A stretch of DNA of 64,000 bases. It comes from Variovorax paradoxus. Its GTDB lineage: Bacteria > Pseudomonadota > Gammaproteobacteria > Burkholderiales > Burkholderiaceae_C. A program made the position numbers and the translations under genes. Location of the stretch: contig NZ_LR743507.1 of the NCBI RefSeq assembly GCF_902712855.1, forward strand, positions 4,822,001-4,886,000. The letters run 5' to 3'. Shown here one piece after another: positions 26,022-32,804 of this stretch (positions are counted from its first letter, which is position 1; each line of letters starts with the position of its first letter). The notes below the pieces were generated by a model. The model saw only the letters and a program-made list of their open reading frames with translations. It had not been told where the DNA came from and made no database searches.

Positions 26022-26402
26022 ATGCTTCATCCGATTTTTTCCACGGTGCTCGGGCATCCGGAACTCGTCGCTGACCACCTCGCCAACTACGCCGCCCTCG
26101 TCCGCCAGGAAACTGCGCAAGCCGGGCGCGGCATCGTCGCCCGAGTCGTAGCGGGCGTCCTGGCGGCGGCCAGCGCCATGCTGGCCTTGGGGCTCATCGG
26201 CGTGGCCGTGCTGCTCGGTGTGCTTCACGGCAGCTTCCATTGGGTGCTGGTGATCGTTCCCGGCATGGCCGTGCTGATCGCCGCTATCTGCGGCTGGTAC
26301 GCGGCGCGGCCGAGCCCCGGCCACGGCTTCGACGACCTGCGCGCGCAACTCGACGCAGACCTGCAGGCCTTGCACGAAGCCGGAGCGCGTCGTGAGCGTT
26401 GA
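26022..26402 (+). CDS. Holin-X-like (Phage_holin_3_6) membrane protein
   Basis: A 126-aa protein with two transmembrane helices (VVAGVLAAASAMLALGLIGV and WVLVIVPGMAVLIAAICGWY) preceded by an amphipathic helix. The family carries a holin name but is chromosomal and often sits with DUF883 genes, as here. No phage genes are nearby. Its stop overlaps the next GTG start by 11 bp, implying translational coupling. Confidence 0.8.
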   Translation: MLHPIFSTVLGHPELVADHLANYAALVRQETAQAGRGIVARVVAGVLAAASAMLALGLIGVAVLLGVLHGSFHWVLVIVPGMAVLIAAICGWYAARPSPGHGFDDLRAQLDADLQALHEAGARRER

Positions 26403-26910
26403 GCGCCTGCCCCTCACGCCGCAGCAGCGCTTGGCGCTTTCGCGCCGCGCATTCGTGCGGCAGCTGCACGGAGGCGCAGACGCACCTCGCGAACACGTTC
26501 GCCAGCCGGCGCCGTCCGGCCTCCTGCAGGATGACGGAGGCGACGACCTCGAGTACGAACACCATGACCCGGCAGACGCAACCCCCCGGACCGGCCGTCG
26601 CGGTGGTCTCGGCGGGAACGTCTGGTTCTCCGTCGGCCGCAGCCTGGCCGAGCGATGGTGGCAGCGCCATCCCGCGCATGCCGCTGGACAGCTGGCTCGC
26701 CCGCTGCTCGAGAACTACGCGCGCAAGCAGCCTGCCAAGCTCATGGCGATCGCCGCGGCCACCGGTGCGGTAGTGGTGCTCGTCAAGCCGTGGCGGCTGC
26801 TGTCGGTCACGGCAGTGCTGGCAGCGGTACTCAAGACATCCGACGTGGCGGACATCGTGACCACGTTGATGCAGAAAACCACAAGCCCCCCACGAAAGGA
26901 TCCACCATGA
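26392..26910 (+). CDS. Hypothetical membrane-associated protein of the DUF883 operon
   Basis: A 172-aa protein starting at GTG 26392 inside the preceding gene. The first ~80 residues are polar and probably disordered (an acidic DDGGDDLEYEHHD stretch). Residues ~115-150 are hydrophobic (LMAIAAATGAVVVLVKPWRL, then LLSVTAVLAAVL). I do not recognise a named family. The position between Holin-X-like and ferritin-like genes suggests an envelope role. It overlaps the next ATG by 4 nt. Confidence 0.75.
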   Translation: MSVERLPLTPQQRLALSRRAFVRQLHGGADAPREHVRQPAPSGLLQDDGGDDLEYEHHDPADATPRTGRRGGLGGNVWFSVGRSLAERWWQRHPAHAAGQLARPLLENYARKQPAKLMAIAAATGAVVVLVKPWRLLSVTAVLAAVLKTSDVADIVTTLMQKTTSPPRKDPP

Positions 26911-27464
26911 AAGCCGATGTTTCATCATCCAAGGACCAGGCGCACAAGCACCTGGAACTGGACCAGCGCGGCCTCGATGCCGCGCGCAACAGCCTCGACG
27001 AAGGTGCCGTCACGCCAAGCTACGGTCCCTGGCGCGACGACGTAGTCAAGCTGCTGAACGACGCGCTGGCCACCGAGCTGGTCTGCGTGCTGCGCTACAA
27101 GCGCCACTACTTCACGGCCAACGGCGTCGAGTCGCCGGCCATTGCCGACGAATTCCTGGTGCACGCCAACGAAGAGTCCGCCCACGCCGACCGCATCGCG
27201 GAACGCATCGTGCAACTGGGCGGCGAACCCGACTTCGCGCCCGATCACCTGCAACAGCGCAGCCACGCTTCGTACGACGAGTCGACCGACCTGCAGTCGA
27301 TGGTGCGCGCCAACCTGATCGCCGAACGCATCGCCGTGGAGTCGTACCGCCAGATGATCAACCTGATCGGCGACAAGGACCCGACCACGCGCCGCATGCT
27401 CGAGGACATTCTTTCCGACGAGGAAGAGCATGCCGACGAACTGAAGGACTGGCTGGGCCACTGA
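26907..27464 (+). CDS. Ferritin-like/bacterioferritin-type protein
   Basis: A 185-aa four-helix-bundle protein. Iron ligands are visible in LNDALATELVCVLRYKRHYF, HANEESAHADRIAERI (ExxH), a further Glu in LIAERIAVESYRQM and SDEEEHADELKDWL (ExxH), the diiron ferritin-like pattern. A charged N-terminal extension of ~40 residues precedes the bundle. Ribosome site AAAGGA is 6 nt before ATG. It closes the stress operon before a bidirectional terminator. Iron storage or DNA protection under oxidative stress is inferred. Confidence 0.88.
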   Translation: MKADVSSSKDQAHKHLELDQRGLDAARNSLDEGAVTPSYGPWRDDVVKLLNDALATELVCVLRYKRHYFTANGVESPAIADEFLVHANEESAHADRIAERIVQLGGEPDFAPDHLQQRSHASYDESTDLQSMVRANLIAERIAVESYRQMINLIGDKDPTTRRMLEDILSDEEEHADELKDWLGH

Positions 27465-27482
27465 CGAGGCCAGCCTCCAATG

Positions 27483-27511
27483 AAAAAGCCCGGGACATCC
27501 CGGGCTTTTTT
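27483..27511. terminator. Bidirectional rho-independent terminator
   Basis: GCCCGGG (27488-27494) pairs with CCCGGGC (27499-27505) around an ACAT loop, flanked by A5 on the left and T6 on the right. It ends the rightward stress operon and could also stop leftward transcripts from the BON lipoprotein gene. Confidence 0.93.
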
Positions 27512-27559
27512 GTGGGTCGGGCCACTGCGGCGACCGAACGATCCTGTCGCCGCCGGAGC

Positions 27560-28090
27560 TCAGCCCTTCACTTCGAGCTGGTTGTCTACCGAGGTCACGC
27601 CCTGCACGCCCTTGGCGATCTCTTCGGCACGGGCCTTGGCTGCAGCCGTGGGAGCCGGTCCCTTCAGACTCACGGCACCTGCCTTGGTGTCGACATTGAT
27701 CTTGATCGCGCTGAGGTCGGGGTCCTTGGCCAGGCCTGCAGAGACGGAGGCCGTGATGGCCGCGTCGTCAACGGTGGCGCTCACTGCGGCACCGGCGTCC
27801 TTGGCGGCCTCCTTGACGTTGGCCATGCCTTCCTTCACTTCGGTCGTGGTGCCCGAGGCATCGACCTTCGCCTTGGCTTCTTTCATGGCTTCGCCGGTCT
27901 TGGCAGCGGCGGTCTGTGCGGCCTGTTCGGTCTTGGCGACCGCGCTGTCGAGCTTCTCGCCGGCGGTGCGGTTGTCGGACTTGTCGCAGCCGGCCAGCGC
28001 CAGCACGGCGCCGGCGGCAACAACGGCCAACCAGGCACGCGAACGCGGCATGGCGGCAAACGGAATGCGAGTGTCTTGTGTCTTGCGCAT
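27560..28090 (-). CDS. BON-domain lipoprotein
   Basis: A 176-aa protein starting MRKTQDTRIPF with GGAGG 6 nt upstream. The signal sequence ends in lipobox LALAGC. A long Ala/Lys-rich helical segment with repeats (EKLDSAVAKTEQAAQTAAAK) leads to a C-terminal BON domain (DAAITASVSAGLAKDP; VDTKAGAVSLKG; VQGVTSVDNQLEV). BON domains bind phospholipid surfaces, as in OsmY, so an envelope/osmotic stress role is likely. It is next to csbD on the same strand. Confidence 0.88.
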   Translation of the reverse strand: MRKTQDTRIPFAAMPRSRAWLAVVAAGAVLALAGCDKSDNRTAGEKLDSAVAKTEQAAQTAAAKTGEAMKEAKAKVDASGTTTEVKEGMANVKEAAKDAGAAVSATVDDAAITASVSAGLAKDPDLSAIKINVDTKAGAVSLKGPAPTAAAKARAEEIAKGVQGVTSVDNQLEVKG

Positions 28091-28130
28091 GGAAACCTCC
28101 TGTCGACGCATGTCTGTCGGTCAACCCATG

Positions 28131-28172
28131 AAAAAGGGGCTGCGGACGCCCGAAGCGGGCGCGCGCAGCCCC
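28131..28172 (-). terminator. Rho-independent terminator of the CsbD gene
   Basis: On the minus strand GGGGCTGCG pairs with CGCAGCCCC (plus positions 28164-28172 and 28136-28144) around an inner GCCCG-CTT-CGGGC stem, followed by five T (28131-28135). It lies just past the csbD stop codon and separates it from the BON gene. Confidence 0.9.
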
Positions 28173-28182
28173 CTTTGCCGGA

Positions 28183-28380
28183 TCACAGCTTGTCGGCGCC
28201 GTCCTTGATGGCGTCCTTGGTCTTCTCCTTCACGTCGCCGTAGGTCTTCTGGACCTTGCCGGCGGCCTGGTCGGCCAGACCTTCGCCCTGCAGCTTTTCA
28301 TTGCCGACGACCTTGCCGGCGGCTTCCTTGACCTTGCCCTTGGCTTCCTCGACACGGCCTGCGACTTGATCCTTGTTCAT
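28183..28380 (-). CDS. CsbD family stress protein
   Basis: A 65-aa hydrophilic protein of the CsbD family: MNKDQVAGRVEEAKGKVKEA, then GNEKLQGEGLADQAAGKVQK. A purine-rich ribosome site (GGAAGGAAAG) precedes the ATG. CsbD proteins are induced under general stress in many bacteria; the mechanism is unknown. It is monocistronic with its own terminator. Confidence 0.92.
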   Translation of the reverse strand: MNKDQVAGRVEEAKGKVKEAAGKVVGNEKLQGEGLADQAAGKVQKTYGDVKEKTKDAIKDGADKL

Positions 28381-28501
28381 GATGCTTTCCTTCCTTTGAG
28401 TGAAATGCGTGGACCCGGAATGAGCCACCGGTTTCAATCTAGGCGCTGGCCGGAAAACGGGAACGCCGCCGGAAGCCCGAAGCGATGTAGGACAACAAGG
28501 C

Positions 28502-29326
28502 TCAGGCAGTGACGATCCATCCTTCAAGCGGATCGACGGCTTTCGGCAGCCCGAACCCGGGGCCGGGACTGTCCGCCCGCAGCAAGCCCCACGCGGCCTG
28601 CAGCAGGCACAGCACGGCATCGATGTCGTCGCCGCGCCCATCTGCACACAGCTCCGCGCGCTGCGCCGCGGTGGTGTCCAGCGCGAGGCCCAGGCGTCCG
28701 GAGCCGGCTTCAAGTGCAGCCAGCAGGTCGGTGCGGGCGAGCAGCCGCTCGGGTGTCTGTTTCGCGAGGTCATCGCTCTTGTAGCTGCGGCGTCCGACCA
28801 GGTCGCGCGCCAGCAGACCCGGGTAGGCCTCCAGTGCCACGCGCCCGGCCTGAGCGCCTTCGTGCAGCCCCGGAATGCGCGCGCCGGCGGCCAGCAGCCG
28901 CGGCACGCCCGCGTGGAGCATGTAGGCCACCGGCGGATTGACCCATTTCATCGACGGGCTGGAGCCCGCCGGAAGGTCCGCCGCGCGGTGTGCGAACTTG
29001 CCGCCGACGGGGCGGGCCGCGCAGAAGGCGGCGAAGGTGGTTCGGATTTCGGCGCGGCTCAGGCCGGCATAGTGCGCCATCAGCGGCTCCCACGCCGAAG
29101 GCCAGCCCAGGTGCTCGACCAGTTCGCGCGGCAGCCCGAAAGGAAAGTCGAAACCGGCGACCCATTCGGGCGTGGTGCACAGCCATTCGCCCCATTCATC
29201 GAGCGTGTTGAACCGCTTCAGGCCAGTCAGCCGCACACGGCCGGCGTCGGCCATCTCGCCGGTCGCCACCACGATGGGCTTGCGCCGCGTCGGCGCGCTC
29301 GAGAAGTCGCAGCCGAACAGCAGCAT
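28502..29326 (-). CDS. DUF429 family protein
   Basis: A 274-aa protein with an RNase H-like start (MLLFGCDFSSAPTRRKPIVV, Asp in GCDFSS), a second acidic block (WVAGFDFPFGLPRELVE) and GRGDDIDAVLCLLQAAW near the C-terminus, consistent with a DUF429 metal site. The biochemical role is unknown. It starts 3 bp after the EamA transporter stop, so the two are cotranscribed. Confidence 0.85.
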   Translation of the reverse strand: MLLFGCDFSSAPTRRKPIVVATGEMADAGRVRLTGLKRFNTLDEWGEWLCTTPEWVAGFDFPFGLPRELVEHLGWPSAWEPLMAHYAGLSRAEIRTTFAAFCAARPVGGKFAHRAADLPAGSSPSMKWVNPPVAYMLHAGVPRLLAAGARIPGLHEGAQAGRVALEAYPGLLARDLVGRRSYKSDDLAKQTPERLLARTDLLAALEAGSGRLGLALDTTAAQRAELCADGRGDDIDAVLCLLQAAWGLLRADSPGPGFGLPKAVDPLEGWIVTA

Positions 29327-29329
29327 GGC

Positions 29330-30211
29330 TCAGCCCAGGGCCAGCGCCACCACGCCCGCTGCGATGAACAGCGCGCCCAGCACGCGCAGCAGCCGGTCGC
29401 CCTCGCGCAGCAGGTGGCCGCCAATCAGCGCAGCGAACAGCATCGAGACCTCGCGCGCCGGTGCGACATGCGAGATCGGCGCCTGCTGCACCGCATACAG
29501 CACCAGCACATACGACACGGGACTCACCGTCGCCACCAGCAGCGCGTACTTCCATTGCGCGCGCCACATGCGCACGGTGGTCGCACGGTCCTTCAGCGCG
29601 ACGGGCGCCAGGAGCACCATGCGCACGAGGTTGCCGAAATAGTCGAGCAGGATGGGCGACATCGCGAGGAACTTGACCGCGTAGCTGTCAGCCACCGTAT
29701 ATGCCGCAATGAAGCCGCCGGTGAGAACCCCGTAGCGGATGCCCTTGTGCACGCGCTCGCGCTGCGCCGGGTCGTGCGCCTTGCGCCACAGCTTCGGCCC
29801 GCCGGCCACGAGGAACACGCCCCCCACCACGCCCAGGATGCCTGCCACGCCGACGAGGCTGATCTTCTCGCCGAGGAAAAGCACGGCCACCAGCGACGAC
29901 AGCAGCGGCCCCGAGCCGCGCGCCAGCGGATAGACCACCGTGAGGTCGGACTTGCGGTAGCCGCGCAGCAGCACGATGAAATAGAAGATGTGGAGCACGG
30001 CGCTGAGCACCACGAAGCCCCACTCGTTGAGCCCCCAGCCCGGCACCACGTTCCACCCCAGGGTGATGCCCACGGGCGCCCAGACGAGCATGTTGAACAC
30101 GCTGGTCTGAAAACTGAAGCGCGCATCGCCGTTCGCCTTCTTGGCGGCGATGTTCCAGGCGGCGTGGATGATCCCGGCCAGCAGGATCAGGGCGAACGCG
30201 GAGAGCGGCAC
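29330..30211 (-). CDS. EamA/DMT family transporter
   Basis: A 293-aa integral membrane protein with about ten helices in two EamA repeats (IHAAWNIAAKKANGDARFSF; LTVVYPLARGSGPLLSSLVA; second repeat ending GGHLLREGDRLLRVLGALFI). It belongs to the drug/metabolite transporter superfamily; the substrate is unknown. The start appears to be GTG at 30211 because an in-frame stop lies just upstream and no ATG follows nearby; the ribosome site is poor. Confidence 0.87.
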   Translation of the reverse strand: MPLSAFALILLAGIIHAAWNIAAKKANGDARFSFQTSVFNMLVWAPVGITLGWNVVPGWGLNEWGFVVLSAVLHIFYFIVLLRGYRKSDLTVVYPLARGSGPLLSSLVAVLFLGEKISLVGVAGILGVVGGVFLVAGGPKLWRKAHDPAQRERVHKGIRYGVLTGGFIAAYTVADSYAVKFLAMSPILLDYFGNLVRMVLLAPVALKDRATTVRMWRAQWKYALLVATVSPVSYVLVLYAVQQAPISHVAPAREVSMLFAALIGGHLLREGDRLLRVLGALFIAAGVVALALG

Positions 30212-30313
30212 CTCGGGCTATGCGAGGCCGTGCGCCACCGGAGTGCCCGGATGCGCGAGCGGCCCCTTCGGGAAGCGCGGACGAGACGAAATGCCGGGCG
30301 TGAAAGCCACGTT

Positions 30314-30736
30314 CTAGTGGCGCCCGACGATGGCGGCGGTGGCCATCAGTTCTTCCAGCAGCGCCAGCGAGACCTTGCCCGATACCGCGTACGGGTTGAG
30401 CTCGGGCTTCTCGGAGTACTTCAGCAGCGTCGAGGCGTTGAGCTTCGACAGGTTGACCTGCCCCATGGTCCAGCCGCCGAAGCGGCGTTCGGAGATCTCT
30501 TCGTAGTGCAGCAGCACCACGTCCTTGTGGCGCGCGTCACGCTGGATATGGCCGTAGAGCTCGCTGATCGCCATGCGGCCGCCTTCGATGGCCTGCAGGA
30601 AGGTGCCGGCGCCATAGCAGAGGATGCCGGTGATGCCGCACGCGGTGTTGTGCGTGCGCGATTGCGAAAGGATCGCTTCGATGGCCTGCGGGCTGGTGTC
30701 GACGGCGCGGCTGGCGTAGAGAAGTCGGACCAGCAT
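30314..30736 (-). CDS. BLUF-domain blue-light photoreceptor
   Basis: A 140-aa protein. Residues 1-95 form a BLUF domain: Tyr7 (RLLYAS), Asn30 in HNTACGITGILCY and Gln48 in FLQAIEG are the flavin-contact residues of photoactive BLUF proteins, with FGGWTMG near residue 90 carrying the semi-conserved Trp and Met. About 45 residues of C-terminal helix follow and no output domain, so it is a short BLUF that would signal by protein contact. It begins 3 bp after folE and is surely cotranscribed with it. Confidence 0.92.
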   Translation of the reverse strand: MLVRLLYASRAVDTSPQAIEAILSQSRTHNTACGITGILCYGAGTFLQAIEGGRMAISELYGHIQRDARHKDVVLLHYEEISERRFGGWTMGQVNLSKLNASTLLKYSEKPELNPYAVSGKVSLALLEELMATAAIVGRH

Positions 30737-30739
30737 GGC

Positions 30740-31471
30740 TCAGCTCTTTCGGGGAAGGAGAGAAAGGAATTCGCGGCGCAGGCTCGGGTCCTTGAGGAAC
30801 ACGCCGCGCATCACGGAATTGATCATCTTGCTGTCCATTTCCTTCACGCCGCGCCAGGCCATGCAGAAATGCTCGGCTTCCATGACCAGCGCGAGCCCGT
30901 CGGGCTGCGTCTTTTCCTGGATCAGGTCGGCCAGCTGCACCACGGCTTCTTCCTGGATCTGCGGACGACCCATGACCCATTCGGCCAGGCGCGCGTACTT
31001 CGACAGGCCGATCACGTTGGTGTGCTCGTTGGGCATCACGCCGATCCAGAGCTTGCCGATGATCGGGCAGAAATGGTGCGAGCAGGCGCTGCGCACCGTG
31101 ATCGGGCCGACGATCATCAGCTCGTTCAGGTGCTCGGCGTTGGGGAATTCGGTGAGCGAGGGGCCGGTGACGTAGCGGCCGCGGAACACCTCGTTGACGT
31201 ACATCTTGGCGACGCGGCGCGCGGTGTTGTCGGTGTTGTGGTCGTTCTCGACGTCGATGACCAGGCTTTCGAGCACGCCCTTCATCTTGACTTCGACCTC
31301 GTCGAGCAGCGCCTCGAGCTCGCCGGGCTCGATGAACTCGGCAATGTTGTCGTTGGCATTGAAGCGCTTGCGCGCGGCGGTGATGCGCTCGCGGATCTTC
31401 ACGGAGACGGGCGTACCCTCGTCATCGTCGTTTCGATCGGGGCGCGGTTCGACGTCGGTTTTCCTCAGCAT
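30740..31471 (-). CDS. folE: GTP cyclohydrolase I
   Basis: A 243-aa enzyme converting GTP to dihydroneopterin triphosphate, the entry to folate and, through QueD, to queuosine. Zinc ligands and active site: VRSACSHHFCPIIGKLWIGV (Cys and His) and EAEHFCMAWRGVKE (second Cys). DNTARRVAKMYVNEVFRG is a family block. The N-terminal ~45 residues are a polar extension. The BLUF gene follows by 3 bp. nudB, acting on its product, lies 0.9 kb upstream on the same strand. Confidence 0.95.
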   Translation of the reverse strand: MLRKTDVEPRPDRNDDDEGTPVSVKIRERITAARKRFNANDNIAEFIEPGELEALLDEVEVKMKGVLESLVIDVENDHNTDNTARRVAKMYVNEVFRGRYVTGPSLTEFPNAEHLNELMIVGPITVRSACSHHFCPIIGKLWIGVMPNEHTNVIGLSKYARLAEWVMGRPQIQEEAVVQLADLIQEKTQPDGLALVMEAEHFCMAWRGVKEMDSKMINSVMRGVFLKDPSLRREFLSLLPRKS

Positions 31472-31540
31472 GGCGGGATCGTACCAGTGAATGACTCCAG
31501 GGCATTCGGGCCGCTAGCGCCCGCCCCTTCTTGGAGTGTT

Positions 31541-31557
31541 GCTATCAATTGAGTAGC
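31541..31557 (-). repeat. 17-nt GCTAY..ATAGC palindrome, copy 2
   Basis: On the minus strand GCTACTCAATTGATAGC followed by AA. It overlaps the last codons and the TGA stop of the exonuclease/phosphatase-family gene. Same 17-nt length and trailing AA as the copies at 12674 and 41262. Confidence 0.65.
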
Positions 31558-32324
31558 GTGAAATCGGCGACCAACGGCAGGTGGTCGGACATGCGGGCCC
31601 AGATGGGACCGCGCGGAACCGCGCACGCCATCGGCTGCAGCCTGCGTCCGTAGACGAAGTCCAGCTGCGCCACCGGCAGGCGCGACGGGTACGTGAGCGT
31701 GCGCGCACCGCGCAGGTCGCTGGTATCGCGCAGGCCCATGGCATTCATGGCGTAGCGCATGCGCGCGCCCCAGTCGTTGAAGTCGCCCGCGACCACCACG
31801 GCTTCGTCCGGCGGCACCTCGCGGTCGATGAACTCGCGCAGGCGGGCGATCTGCCGCACCCGGCTTCCCTTGATGAGCCCCAGGTGCACCACGATGGCGT
31901 GCACCGGCTGGCCCTCGACGTCGATCACCACGTGCAGCAGCCCGCGCTGCTCGAAGCGGTGGTCGGAAATGTCCTGGTGGCTGGTCCGGATCACCGGCCA
32001 GCGCGTAAGCAGGGCGTTGCCGTGTTCGCCGTGCCGCGTGACGGCATTGGTCTCGTAGACGGCGGTGTAGCCCTCGGGTGCGAGGAAATCGGCCTGCGGC
32101 AGTTCGGGCCAGCGGGCGAAGCGCGCCGCGGCCTGCCGGTTCATCTTGCGCACCTCCTGGAGGCAGACGATGTCCGCGTCGAGCTGCTCGATGGCGTGGC
32201 CGAGGTTGTGGATCTCCAGGCGCCGCGCGGGCCCGATGCCCTGCACGCCCTTGTGGATGTTGTAGGTGGCCACACGCAGATGCTGCGCTGCCGAGGATGC
32301 TGCTGCGGTTGCCGGCTGGTTCAT
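31545..32324 (-). CDS. Endonuclease/exonuclease/phosphatase family protein
   Basis: A 259-aa member of the EEP superfamily: LRVATYNIHKGVQGIGP (metal Asn), IVCLQEVRKMN (metal Glu), VHAIVVHLGLIKGSRVRQ, VVVAGDFNDWG (catalytic Asp/Asn) and MSDHLPLVADF (Asp-His pair). It could act on nucleic acid, phospholipid or other phosphodiesters; in related clusters it is often followed by a cardiolipin synthase, which is absent here. The ATG overlaps the nudB stop as ATGA, implying translational coupling. Confidence 0.9.
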   Translation of the reverse strand: MNQPATAAASSAAQHLRVATYNIHKGVQGIGPARRLEIHNLGHAIEQLDADIVCLQEVRKMNRQAAARFARWPELPQADFLAPEGYTAVYETNAVTRHGEHGNALLTRWPVIRTSHQDISDHRFEQRGLLHVVIDVEGQPVHAIVVHLGLIKGSRVRQIARLREFIDREVPPDEAVVVAGDFNDWGARMRYAMNAMGLRDTSDLRGARTLTYPSRLPVAQLDFVYGRRLQPMACAVPRGPIWARMSDHLPLVADFTLLN

Positions 32325-32797
32325 CGCACAAATTCTGGCAGCAACAGGATGGCTTCGGCGTTCGATGGGGAAAAACAGGCATCGGCCGCCTCGCGGTATG
32401 GCAGCCATCGCCAGTCGGTGTGCTCGCGCGGGTCGAGAACGGGCGTGAGGCGATCGGGTACGCACAGGCCAAACAGATGTTCGGTGTTGCGGGTCACGCC
32501 GGGCGCGTAGCGGGCCCGCCAACGCGGATAGATCTCGTAGACATTGCGCAGCTGCCAGTCGACGAGCTGGGCGGCCAGGCCGGTGCCCTCGCCGCACTGG
32601 ATGCCGGTTTCCTCGCCGACCTCGCGGGCCGCGGTGAGCGCGAGCGGCTCGTCGATGGCGTCCTTGCTGCCGGTGACCGACTGCCAGAAGTCGGTCTCGG
32701 CATCCGCACGCCGGATCAGCAGCACATCGAGCGCCGGCGTGTGGATCACGACCAGCACCGACTCCGGAATCTTCCAGGGCCGGGGACCGGTCGTCAT
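32321..32797 (-). CDS. nudB: Dihydroneopterin triphosphate diphosphatase
   Basis: A 158-aa Nudix hydrolase acting on the FolE product in folate synthesis. PESVLVVIHTPALDVLLIRR and FWQSVTGSKD are NudB-like; the Nudix box ends TAAREVGEETGI, with Asp where Glu is usual in its first half. TEHLFGLCVP and EHTDWRWLPYREA follow. It lies 7 bp after aspS, the standard aspS-nudB order. Confidence 0.92.
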   Translation of the reverse strand: MTTGPRPWKIPESVLVVIHTPALDVLLIRRADAETDFWQSVTGSKDAIDEPLALTAAREVGEETGIQCGEGTGLAAQLVDWQLRNVYEIYPRWRARYAPGVTRNTEHLFGLCVPDRLTPVLDPREHTDWRWLPYREAADACFSPSNAEAILLLPEFVR

Positions 32798-32804
32798 GGC
32801 GCTG

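Noticed and set aside
26022..26402. A prophage remnant suggested by the holin-type protein
   Set aside because: No lysin, capsid, tail or integrase genes are nearby, and the family is commonly chromosomal beside DUF883 genes.
28862..31552. An ~900-codon rightward open frame across DUF429, EamA, BLUF and folE
   Set aside because: It crosses four well-supported leftward genes and its product has no recognisable domain; it is a shadow frame.
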